A stretch of 64,000 nt of DNA from Flagellimonas pacifica. GTDB taxonomy: Bacteria; Bacteroidota; Bacteroidia; Flavobacteriales; Flavobacteriaceae. The translations under genes and the position numbers were made by a program. The notes below the pieces were generated by a model. The model saw nothing but the letters and a program-made list of their open reading frames with translations, made no database searches and was not told the origin of the DNA. The stretch is taken from NCBI RefSeq assembly GCF_900215465.1, contig NZ_OBEH01000001.1, forward strand, positions 248,001-312,000, given 5' to 3'. Below, one piece after another: positions 35,519 through 43,900 of this stretch (its first letter is position 1; every line of letters begins with the position of its first letter).

Positions 35519-37891
35519 CTAAGATTTTAGCTCTTCCATTAAGTCTTGATACGTATAAGTACGTTCAGATTTTGTATCCTTGGTATATAGAATTTCTGCC
35601 CTTATAGCTTTTAACCCAGTTACTCCTTGCAATCCTTCTAGCTCCACAACTTCAATATTATTGGTAAAATAGCCTTTTGCCTTTAGGAACTTGATATAGC
35701 GCATATATTCTCTCTCATCCTTGCGCTGACTGTACACAATGGAAAGCTTTCCTTTTTGGGTCAATCTTTCGTTGGTCCCTTTAATGTAGGACTTATCAAT
35801 GCGCTTCTTGATAATCTCGTATCTGGCATTATAGGTCCCGTCCACATCAAATCGCTTTTCATCCATTCTAAAACGAATGGCCAAAGAAGTACTGTACACT
35901 AAAATGAGGGAAGCGACATCTAATTTTACCGGCAATTTCGGCTTTAGTGCATAGTACTTATTTTCCATATCACACATTACCTGTAATTGCCATAGCCGAA
36001 GGTTGCTCAAGTACAGTTCACTAAAATTTCTATCATTGGCAATAGAGCTTCCAATATACATGTTGTGCTCTACCCCATCAGTTTTATAGCGCTCAAAATA
36101 GTGGGGAAACATTTCTTGGGCCTCCACTTGCTTTTTATCCAATAACGCAGCAAGCTGCATGTTGGACTCCATTACACTATTGTCATAATTTCGACGATGG
36201 TCATAATATGATTCCGTTCCTTCGTCTATTTGAGATTCATAATTCTCAACCAAAGCCTTGAGTTCCTTGTCTTCTTGTATTAAGTGTTTAAAAACCGGCG
36301 CTATTTCCTCTTTCACAAAATCAAATACTGCCTGCTCTGTATGGGTATACAATGCTTCTTTAACCTCTTCAAGATAAGTATCCACCCTAAACATAAGTTC
36401 TTCGTAAATAGGTAATTTGAACTTTTTGAAGGCTTCGGTCAAAACTCCGTTAATCTCCGAAAGCTGGATCATTAAATCTCGCTGAATAGATAGGTTTCTA
36501 TGCTTGGATGATTCCTTGATATCAATTTGACCATAAAGCGGATAAACATCTTTAAAGACTATTTCCTTAAAAACCGGTTGGTTTCCTTCAAGCTCATCGG
36601 CCATAAAACGTTTTGCCTCTTCCTGAAACTTCCAATACACCGATGAATGAACCGTGGTACACTCGTGCTGTATAATAGCATCAATTAAATTCTCCTCTTC
36701 TTCAATAGATCGAAGCACAGCTGAAATGATGAAGGGCATGACATCTTCTAACTTGTTTGCGTTGATGCTGTTTAGTTCGTTTACCGTGGTTGACACCAAC
36801 TCTAAAACACCCAACAAATTGCCATCGCTGGCTATTGGGGCCAGTATGGCACTTTTTATTCCCTGTTCATGAAGGTTTTTATAGGGCTGCTCCCCATTTG
36901 ATCTTTTAAAGTACTTCTCTACATTAGAGATTGCAAAATAAGTGTTCTCCTTAAACAGTTTTTCATGGGAATAGCTACATAACATTTGATCACAAGACTC
37001 CATGTCTTTTCCTTTAAGGATGTAACTTTCTATTCCCTTACCATAAATTTTAAGGAATCTATTGGTATTTGAATCATATCCTGCAAAACCAACATTTATC
37101 TTTCTTAAATTGAACAAGGACCTAAAGGTTTCTTGAAAACCATCCATGAAATCTTCATTTGCCCTCTTGTTACTTCCAATAAGTGTAGATTTTATTTCAG
37201 AAATAGAATGTTCAGCGGTAACATCGAACATATTGGAAATCACGAATCCTTTGGAAATAAAACTGTTTGGCGGAATTTTCTCTTTCCATAGCTCTACATT
37301 GTCAAAATTCTCCAGTAGTTCATCCACATCAGCTTGCGAAAGTTCCTTTGCCTTTTCCGTAGGAACTATCTCCATAAAATCTGCATTGTAGAGTATTCTA
37401 TAATGCCGCATTACCCCATTGGCATCGGGTATATCATAAAACAACGGCCTCTTAAAATCCAGTTTAAAACCATAATAAAAACTTAGTACCACCGTACACC
37501 GCATAATATAATCCACATTTGTGGGCATATTCCGGATTTGGAGTTCAAACCCATCCCCAGCATCGGCTAAAATACTCTGGAAACGCTCAGAAGAATTAAA
37601 AAACAAATTCTCATACGGGACAGATGCCGTTTTAATCTCATTCTTGGTAAGTACCGGTGAAAATGTATCGGATAGGATAGTACTGATTACATCTTTATGC
37701 TTGTTCAACAGCCCAATATCACTAAACCCTTTCCTCAACTCTGGAAATGGAGCTTGCGCATCAAGTACATATTTAGCCCTTGCAGCCAAATATTTATCCT
37801 TGCTTTTCAGTTGCTCATCGTAGTGTTGCATCAATTTGTTGAAACTAACCAGATGCAACATGGGGCTCTCTGTCTGGTAATTTTGCTCCAT
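35519..37891 (-). CDS. GAF-domain protein, large, cytoplasmic
   Basis: A 790-residue soluble protein without signal peptide. A GAF sensory domain lies near residues 260-400 (EQGIKSAILAPIASDGNLLGVLELVSTTVNELN). The N-terminal 240 residues and the long helical C-terminal half (with a coiled-coil-like stretch near 540-590) match no family I recognise. There is no kinase, cyclase or diguanylate cyclase motif. It is monocistronic, convergent with the HD/Pycsar-type gene (stop codons adjacent) and followed after 114 bp by a divergent metallophosphoesterase gene. Conserved across Flavobacteriia as far as I know; role unknown. Confidence 0.75.
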   Translation of the reverse strand: MEQNYQTESPMLHLVSFNKLMQHYDEQLKSKDKYLAARAKYVLDAQAPFPELRKGFSDIGLLNKHKDVISTILSDTFSPVLTKNEIKTASVPYENLFFNSSERFQSILADAGDGFELQIRNMPTNVDYIMRCTVVLSFYYGFKLDFKRPLFYDIPDANGVMRHYRILYNADFMEIVPTEKAKELSQADVDELLENFDNVELWKEKIPPNSFISKGFVISNMFDVTAEHSISEIKSTLIGSNKRANEDFMDGFQETFRSLFNLRKINVGFAGYDSNTNRFLKIYGKGIESYILKGKDMESCDQMLCSYSHEKLFKENTYFAISNVEKYFKRSNGEQPYKNLHEQGIKSAILAPIASDGNLLGVLELVSTTVNELNSINANKLEDVMPFIISAVLRSIEEEENLIDAIIQHECTTVHSSVYWKFQEEAKRFMADELEGNQPVFKEIVFKDVYPLYGQIDIKESSKHRNLSIQRDLMIQLSEINGVLTEAFKKFKLPIYEELMFRVDTYLEEVKEALYTHTEQAVFDFVKEEIAPVFKHLIQEDKELKALVENYESQIDEGTESYYDHRRNYDNSVMESNMQLAALLDKKQVEAQEMFPHYFERYKTDGVEHNMYIGSSIANDRNFSELYLSNLRLWQLQVMCDMENKYYALKPKLPVKLDVASLILVYSTSLAIRFRMDEKRFDVDGTYNARYEIIKKRIDKSYIKGTNERLTQKGKLSIVYSQRKDEREYMRYIKFLKAKGYFTNNIEVVELEGLQGVTGLKAIRAEILYTKDTKSERTYTYQDLMEELKS

Positions 37892-38005
37892 ACAATATAA
37901 GTCGAGGTTTAGCAGGTAAAGTTACAAAAAGAAAAAATGCAAGGTTGTTAAGGGATTCCTTATGGATTTGTCGGCTTTTTTTGGATATTTAATGAAATTT
38001 GTTCC

Positions 38006-38902
38006 ATGTCCTCCAATTTTAGGTTAGATCGGGCTTATCAGAATGCGAAAATCATCCCTTTTGATGGTTCTTCCAAGTTTATCTTATTTAGTGACTGCCA
38101 TAGAGGAGATAACAGTTTTGCAGATGATTTTGCCAATAATCGGAATATTTACTTCCATGCATTAAACCACTATTATCGCGAAGGTTTTCAATATTGTGAG
38201 CTTGGTGATGGGGATGAACTTTGGGAAAACCTCAGTTTTGAATCCATTTTTGAGGCCCATAAAAACGTCTACCAATTACTAAGGCAATATCATTTGGAAA
38301 ACCGACTGCACATGGTATGGGGAAATCATGATATGGTCTATCGACATAAACCTTATGTTGATAAACATCTATCGAGTTATTTTGAACCCATAGAAGATAC
38401 AGATAAAGAACTTTTTGAGGGAATAACCTATCATGAGGCAATAATCCTGAAACATCGGGAAACTCAACAAGAACTGTTCTGTACCCATGGCCACCAAGCC
38501 GATTGGTGGAACTATGTTTGCTGGCGAATTGGAAGGTTTTTAGTGAGAGTTCTTTGGAAACCTTTACAAGTTGTTGGGATAGCCGACCCTACCAGTCCTG
38601 CAAAAAATTATAAAGAGCTCATCCGGATTGAAAAACGTATCAAACGTTGGATTCTGAAGAACAATCTTAGAATTACAATTGCAGGACATACGCATAGGCC
38701 CAGGTTTCCGGAACCAGGGCAGATTCCATTTTTTAATGATGGTAGCTGTGTCCATCCAAGGAGTATCACCGGAATTGAGATTGAAAATGGTGAAATTTCC
38801 TTGATTAAATGGCATATTGATACCAAACCTGATGGTACGCTTCAAATTGTAAGGGTTCTATTGGAAGGGCCGGAAAAATTATCCGATTACATAGATTCCT
38901 AG
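38006..38902 (+). CDS. Metallophosphoesterase, LpxH-like
   Basis: A 298-residue calcineurin-like phosphoesterase without signal peptide. Metal-binding motifs are FSDCHRGDN (D30, H32), GDGDELWEN (D68), GNHDMVY, CTHGHQAD and AGHTHRPRF. The 'SDCHRGDN' form and the 'THGHQAD' motif recall UDP-2,3-diacylglucosamine hydrolase relatives, but a lipid A role is not assured because the sequence is only distantly similar. The gene is alone on its strand before two exported proteins. Confidence 0.9.
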   Translation: MSSNFRLDRAYQNAKIIPFDGSSKFILFSDCHRGDNSFADDFANNRNIYFHALNHYYREGFQYCELGDGDELWENLSFESIFEAHKNVYQLLRQYHLENRLHMVWGNHDMVYRHKPYVDKHLSSYFEPIEDTDKELFEGITYHEAIILKHRETQQELFCTHGHQADWWNYVCWRIGRFLVRVLWKPLQVVGIADPTSPAKNYKELIRIEKRIKRWILKNNLRITIAGHTHRPRFPEPGQIPFFNDGSCVHPRSITGIEIENGEISLIKWHIDTKPDGTLQIVRVLLEGPEKLSDYIDS

Positions 38903-38989
38903 CAATGTAAATCATCGATTTAACGTCTCTTTATCATGCAGATGGCAAGGTATTTGTTAACTTTAGAACAACGTATCGACCAAGTTGCT

Positions 38990-39631
38990 ATGAAAACTCT
39001 TGTTCTTTTGCTATCCGGTTTTGTCTTCGGGCTTACAACTTTACAAGCTCAAGGAGACATTCCAACCACTCGTCCACTCAAAGTTGGGGAACGCAACAAT
39101 TTGGATATTAAATCCAGTAATCAAGGTACCTCGCTACGTATACCATCGGTTATTAGTGAAAATTTGACCTCCAAAAACAATACTCCCAACATTAAAATGT
39201 TACCTGATAAAAAGCTAGTGCAAGCCGGTCATGATTTAGTTATTGATCCCAAGGTTGGGGAAAAAGAAAAAAAAGGTTCTAAAAAGCACCACGGTGATCA
39301 ATATTTGGGCGATGTTAAAACTACAGCCAAATTTATTGGAATAGTATGTAGGGATCATGAGTATGTAGATGGCGATCGTGTAAAAATATATCTTAATGGA
39401 GAAATTATTGAACACAACATGCTCCTTTCAGGTTCTTTTAGAGGTATTAACATTGATTTAGTTCAGGGGTTTAACCGACTTGATTTTGAAGCACTGAACC
39501 AAGGTTCCTCAGGACCCAACACTGCACAAGTTGTAGTAGCGGATGATAAGGGGAATATTATCCATAACAACCGTTGGAACCTTTCCACAGGTTCCAAGGC
39601 CAGCTTAATAGTGGTAAAAGAGAAGGAATAG
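38990..39631 (+). CDS. Exported protein, unknown function
   Basis: A 213-residue protein with a clear signal peptide (MKTLVLLLSGFVFGLTTLQAQ). The ATG at 38990 was chosen over an in-frame ATG 54 bp upstream because only it puts the signal peptide first. After a low-complexity polar stretch (about 20-95, lysine-rich EKEKKGSKKHHGD) a compact beta-rich domain follows (about 100-210, with GDRVKIYLNGEIIEHN and NIDLVQGFNRLDFEALNQGSSG), probably a beta-sandwich. No enzyme motif is seen. The next gene starts three bases after its stop. Confidence 0.75.
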   Translation: MKTLVLLLSGFVFGLTTLQAQGDIPTTRPLKVGERNNLDIKSSNQGTSLRIPSVISENLTSKNNTPNIKMLPDKKLVQAGHDLVIDPKVGEKEKKGSKKHHGDQYLGDVKTTAKFIGIVCRDHEYVDGDRVKIYLNGEIIEHNMLLSGSFRGINIDLVQGFNRLDFEALNQGSSGPNTAQVVVADDKGNIIHNNRWNLSTGSKASLIVVKEKE

Positions 39632-39634
39632 TTG

Positions 39635-40237
39635 ATGCTGAATATTGTGAAATACAAGCTTTCAACAGCATTTATTTGTTTTGTTTCATTGTCCACTTAC
39701 TCTCAACTAAAAGAATGTATCCCTTTTAATAGTTTTAATCAGTATTCCTCTGTAAAAGAAATTTCTCGGGATTTTTCTTTTCTTGAAGATAATCTTTATT
39801 TGAATGAGAAATTGAAAAATGAAGTTCTTCAGCTAATTGTCTTAAGAGATGAAATAAAAGATTTACCAAAATATAGCAACTTATATAGAAAAGGTGTTTC
39901 CAAAGGCTATTGTATTTATTTGATAAACAATACTAATGACCCTGTTGTATTGCAAGGAATGGATGGTGCTGTTTTAATCACTAGACAGGTCTTTCACTCC
40001 GGAAAATGGACAAGTTTGAAAAGCTCAAAAAAGGCTAGACGCCCTATTTGTGGGAACAGCTTCTTCAGTTCTAGAAAAATTTCACCAAATAGCTATTTAT
40101 CATTTGTTGCCCCCTGTATAGAAGGAGAAGTTCCGGTTAAAATGAGATTCGTCCTAAACAAAAAATCTAGCTCCAGTAATAATCTAATCATTTCTAACTC
40201 CTTTGATACTTTTGTCCATTGGTCACTGTTAAACTGA
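39635..40237 (+). CDS. Exported hypothetical protein
   Basis: A 200-residue protein with an N-terminal signal-like stretch (AFICFVSLSTYSQ, cleavage near residue 24). ATG at 39635 was preferred to a TTG just before it. Five or six cysteines and a strand-rich C-terminal half suggest a small periplasmic domain; I do not recognise the family. Coupled to the preceding exported protein by a 3-base gap, and its stop nearly touches the convergent acylase gene. Confidence 0.65.
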   Translation: MLNIVKYKLSTAFICFVSLSTYSQLKECIPFNSFNQYSSVKEISRDFSFLEDNLYLNEKLKNEVLQLIVLRDEIKDLPKYSNLYRKGVSKGYCIYLINNTNDPVVLQGMDGAVLITRQVFHSGKWTSLKSSKKARRPICGNSFFSSRKISPNSYLSFVAPCIEGEVPVKMRFVLNKKSSSSNNLIISNSFDTFVHWSLLN

Positions 40238-40238
40238 A

Positions 40239-42401
40239 TCACTCCCCAGGCTTATACGTCTTAACTGCTCTTTCTAAAACATCCTCCTTATAATAAGCAG
40301 CATCTTTCCATTGTATATCAGCATACATTTGAATTTGGTCATCAAAATGAGGAGAATCTGGGTTTCCACTTTGCCCCCCGGCTAAAATGGTCTTGGCTTT
40401 GACCTTATCGCCAAATTCCACTACTGCTACAAAACTATTCCCTCGTGTACCGTAGATTTTTTTTGTTCCATTATCATACCTAGCTCCATAGGCAGCCAAC
40501 GCACCCCATCGTCCACTGGCAAAACCAATGGGCATACTGGGTTTGGTATCGTCAAAAGCTTGACGGATATCTCCATTCAACCTTTGGTAACGATTTACCT
40601 CTCCCCAGGGCATTTGCCATGTTCCAAAATCCTGCTTTAGCCGATATACGGTTTCTTGAAACAAAGCCAATTTTTCCGAATCTGGCGATTCGTCACCCCA
40701 ATATTCCACCAATTGCATACTATACAATCCATCTGGTCTGTTAGCTTGTCGATAACACTCTGTTCCATAATAATGGGCCAAGGTCATTGCCAAGGATTCT
40801 TTGGATGTTCTAAAATCCCATTTTCGTAAAACCTCAATCGGTTCTTTGAGCTTTGAGATTGGATTCTTGTCATACGCCTCTATCAATCCTGGAATCAACG
40901 CCTCAAAAGCTGGCAAATAAGTATCATGGGCCAGTTGAATCAAACTATCCAAGGTATACCCACTTTGATTGGTCAACAACTCAATAGCATGGATTCCTCG
41001 AAAGTTTTCCTGATCACGGGACATATATTTGGGATAATCATTTCGGTTGGGACTGAACTCCAAAGCTGAGGTGTAAGGTGTTGAATTACAATTTTGAATC
41101 CATCCATTTTCAGGATTCAGCACCAAAATGTTTTCATCAACAGTGTGCAATCCTTGCCAATCGGTTTTGGGGTTATTGCCATCAACAGGACTTGAATAAT
41201 CAAAAATAGTATCCCTTTTAGGGATAAAGTTCCCGTGGAAATAGGCAATATTACCTTCACTGTCAGCATAAACGGTATTGTTGGAGGAATTAGTTCGGAT
41301 ATCCATCATTTCCCGAAATCCCGTGTATCCATCTTGTTTTGTTCGAATGTAAGATTGTTCTAAGGCTTTGACCGGTTCCCACATCATACCCGAAGCAGTC
41401 CATTGACCATCTACCGCATGGGTAATGGGCCCGTGATGAGTACGATGCAATGGAAATTTTTTCTCTTTTAGCTCATCTCCCGTTTTATATTTTAATGTAA
41501 TCTCTGATGTTTCAACCGGCCGCAGTTCCTCTCCATATTGATAAAAAAGGCTGCTGTCATTCTTAACAATTGTTTCCTTAAATTCATCCATCACATCAGT
41601 ATAGGTAGATGTATGCATCCATCCTGTATTCTCATTGAAGCCCTGATATACAAAAAACTGACCCCAAGTAACCGCTCCGTATGCATTTAGTCCCTCTTCA
41701 CTAACCACATGCACCTCACCTCTAAAATAAAAAGAGGTGTGAGGATTAATCAATAACATTGCATTGCCCGATTCGGTTAAGTCTCCCGATATGGCAATTC
41801 CGTTAGAGCCTTGAGGCTCGGCCATTTCCTTTTCTTTTTTAATTTGAAACTGCTCCATTTCTGGAAGCTCCATACCACTTTCATAAAATGCCTTGATTTT
41901 TCTGATTGAAATTCTTTCAATATCCCCACCTATACTCCCTTCACTAAAATACATGGGCATCCATGGTTCAAATCTGGTCAAAAGTTTGGGTTTAACTTCG
42001 GGGTGGGTATGTAAATAATAGTTGATTCCATCGGCAAAAGCATCGCAAAGTTCTTTCAACCAGTCAGGGCTTTTTTCATAATTGCCAATGGCTTCTTCCT
42101 TTGTCATGAACAAATTAGCACGTAAATCACTATAAATGGCATCTTCTCCCTCTACTTCGGCCAACCTACCTGTTGCCCAAATGTAATTTTGTTCCACACG
42201 GTTAAAATCATCTTCACATTGCGCATATAACAATCCAAAAACTGCATCAGCATCTGTTTTGCCATAAATATGGGGTACGCCAAAATCATCTCGTATAATG
42301 GTGACGCTTTCTGCTTGGGCCTTCCATTGTTCAACTTCGGTCTGTGGCTTCTCCCCACACCCAACTAGTATCAACAATCCTAGCAATGATAAAATTCTCA
42401 T
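40239..42401 (-). CDS. Penicillin-acylase family (Ntn-hydrolase) lipoprotein
   Basis: A 720-residue exported amidase of the penicillin amidase S45 family, related to acyl-homoserine-lactone acylases. The lipobox is LVGC (Cys15). The enzyme should self-cleave between Gly198 and the nucleophile Ser199 in QGSNGIAISG, giving an alpha chain of about 180 residues and a beta chain of about 520. Other family stretches are VPHIYGKTDADAVFGLLYAQ (42-61) and MLLINPHTSFYFRGEVH. The ATG at 42401 is used; an upstream TTG would add eight residues and lengthen a rather short signal peptide. Substrate could be an N-acyl lactone, a lipopeptide or an antibiotic. Confidence 0.9.
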   Translation of the reverse strand: MRILSLLGLLILVGCGEKPQTEVEQWKAQAESVTIIRDDFGVPHIYGKTDADAVFGLLYAQCEDDFNRVEQNYIWATGRLAEVEGEDAIYSDLRANLFMTKEEAIGNYEKSPDWLKELCDAFADGINYYLHTHPEVKPKLLTRFEPWMPMYFSEGSIGGDIERISIRKIKAFYESGMELPEMEQFQIKKEKEMAEPQGSNGIAISGDLTESGNAMLLINPHTSFYFRGEVHVVSEEGLNAYGAVTWGQFFVYQGFNENTGWMHTSTYTDVMDEFKETIVKNDSSLFYQYGEELRPVETSEITLKYKTGDELKEKKFPLHRTHHGPITHAVDGQWTASGMMWEPVKALEQSYIRTKQDGYTGFREMMDIRTNSSNNTVYADSEGNIAYFHGNFIPKRDTIFDYSSPVDGNNPKTDWQGLHTVDENILVLNPENGWIQNCNSTPYTSALEFSPNRNDYPKYMSRDQENFRGIHAIELLTNQSGYTLDSLIQLAHDTYLPAFEALIPGLIEAYDKNPISKLKEPIEVLRKWDFRTSKESLAMTLAHYYGTECYRQANRPDGLYSMQLVEYWGDESPDSEKLALFQETVYRLKQDFGTWQMPWGEVNRYQRLNGDIRQAFDDTKPSMPIGFASGRWGALAAYGARYDNGTKKIYGTRGNSFVAVVEFGDKVKAKTILAGGQSGNPDSPHFDDQIQMYADIQWKDAAYYKEDVLERAVKTYKPGE

Positions 42402-42447
42402 TGGTTTTAGTTTTTTAATTCTCAACAGCGCTGGAACTTACATTTCC

Positions 42448-42657
42448 TTATGCTTTTTTCAAAAACTGGGTCTTCAGAACAATTTGTGCTTTTCCAACAC
42501 GACATTCAACTTCCTGCGGGCTTCCAGTCAAGCGTATATTTTTTATTATGTTTCCTCTTTTAAGGGTTTTGGACATGCCTTTGATCTTTAAATCTTTAGT
42601 CACATGTACATTATCTCCATCCTCAAGAATGTTACCATTGCTGTCTTTGGTATCCAT
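42448..42657 (-). CDS. PhnA/YjdM-domain protein, C-terminal domain only
   Basis: A 69-residue protein matching the C-terminal PhnA (YjdM) domain: KDSNGNILEDGDNVHVTKDLK, then KIKGMSKTLKRG and the final ECRVGKAQIVLKTQFLKKA. The N-terminal zinc ribbon of full-length PhnA is missing, a form seen in Bacteroidetes. Despite its historical name the domain is not shown to act in phosphonate use here. It follows the TPM gene on the same strand and precedes the acylase. Confidence 0.85.
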   Translation of the reverse strand: MDTKDSNGNILEDGDNVHVTKDLKIKGMSKTLKRGNIIKNIRLTGSPQEVECRVGKAQIVLKTQFLKKA

Positions 42658-42721
42658 AGGTTTATTTTAGACTGTTAATGTACAGCAAAAGCCATTGAAT
42701 TACTAATTGAATATGGGCCTG

Positions 42722-43768
42722 TCACCAACTACCGCTTGCGCCTCCACCTCCCGAACTGCCTCCACCACCAGAAAAACTACTGGAACTGCTACCAGAAGAA
42801 CTAGAACCAAAGGAGTGGCTACCAGAGGACGAGAAGGTTTTACTTATATATTTACTATCGCTTTTCAATAATGACAGCTTGAAACCATCCTTACCTTTTA
42901 TCAAAATCTTTACTGAAGCCAACAATATGGTAAAACCAAAAAATCCACCAACAAGCACATAAATCCATGACGAGTCTTCCAACAAGTATCCCAAATTTTC
43001 TATGTCTATTCCAAAATCAAACACTTCCGCGGCAAATAACAAAGGCATTAAAATAAAAGCCAATGAAAAGATAACTGGAATGACTCCAAAAACCACCATA
43101 AAAAGGCCTCGCAAAACACCAAGTTTGCCAATCAGCATTCCTCTAAATGCTTCCACAATACCCGAGTATGTCCGGTAAAAAATAAAACCCCCGGCAACAA
43201 TAAAAATTAGAAAGAAAAAACTCATAAAAACCCTTAATCCCCAACCCATCTCATTTTCAGATTCTAGCTCTTCTTTAAATTCTTCAAGAGCTTCAGGGTT
43301 GTTCAAAAATTTGATGAGCTGGTCAGTAGCTAAATCCAGTCCCTTAAAATAATACTCTTCCTTAAACTCGGGAATCATGGTGTTTCTAATAATTCCAGAG
43401 GCAACGGCATCAGTAATATAGGGTTCCAAACCGTAACCCACTTCAATCCTAACTTCCCTATCGTTCTTGGCAAAAAGAATCAGTATGCCATTATCTTTTT
43501 CTTTTTGCCCCAATCTATTTTGATTAAATGTCCCGTTTGCATATTCCTCAATGGTCTCATTTCCCAAAGCGTCAATCGTTAAAATCACCAGTTGGTTGGT
43601 GGTTTCGCTTTCAAACCGGGTGAGTTTGGCTTTTAGCCCATCCAGCTCTTGGGTTGAAAAAACAAGAGCACTGTCGGTAACAATTTCTCTTAATTCCAAA
43701 TAGCGTTGCTGACCAAGAGTTATGAAAGAAGATAAAATCAGAAAAACAACAAGAAAGCTTTTTCTCAT
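42722..43768 (-). CDS. TPM-domain membrane protein with Gly/Ser-rich tail
   Basis: A 348-residue protein: signal peptide (MRKSFLVVFLILSSFITLGQ), then a TPM/TLP18.3 domain (about 25-150, with LKAKLTRFESETTNQLVILTID and DNGILILFAKNDREVRIEVGYGLEPYITD), about three membrane segments (about 178-200, 222-255, 270-288) and a C-terminal Ser/Gly-rich tail. The ATG at 43768 was chosen because it begins at the signal peptide; earlier in-frame starts add an unlikely leader. TPM proteins are often linked to membrane-protein or photosystem quality control, but the role here is unknown. Divergent from the ABC transporter by 132 bp. Confidence 0.88.
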   Translation of the reverse strand: MRKSFLVVFLILSSFITLGQQRYLELREIVTDSALVFSTQELDGLKAKLTRFESETTNQLVILTIDALGNETIEEYANGTFNQNRLGQKEKDNGILILFAKNDREVRIEVGYGLEPYITDAVASGIIRNTMIPEFKEEYYFKGLDLATDQLIKFLNNPEALEEFKEELESENEMGWGLRVFMSFFFLIFIVAGGFIFYRTYSGIVEAFRGMLIGKLGVLRGLFMVVFGVIPVIFSLAFILMPLLFAAEVFDFGIDIENLGYLLEDSSWIYVLVGGFFGFTILLASVKILIKGKDGFKLSLLKSDSKYISKTFSSSGSHSFGSSSSGSSSSSFSGGGGSSGGGGASGSW

Positions 43769-43900
43769 AATACTATGCATACCTAAACATCTAAATATAC
43801 AATATGTTAGACGGATTTTATTACACCTCCATTGTGCCTGCCACAATGGTTTCACGTCAGTATAATTTCAACTAACTTGTACCTTCTTTTAAAATTCTTC

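Noticed and set aside
34328..37891. A Pycsar phage-defence operon, with the GAF protein as the cyclase
   Set aside because: The GAF protein shows no cyclase motif and lies on the opposite strand, converging with the HD/Pycsar-type gene. Such HD-membrane proteins also look like ordinary chromosomal genes of this family. No other defence gene is nearby.
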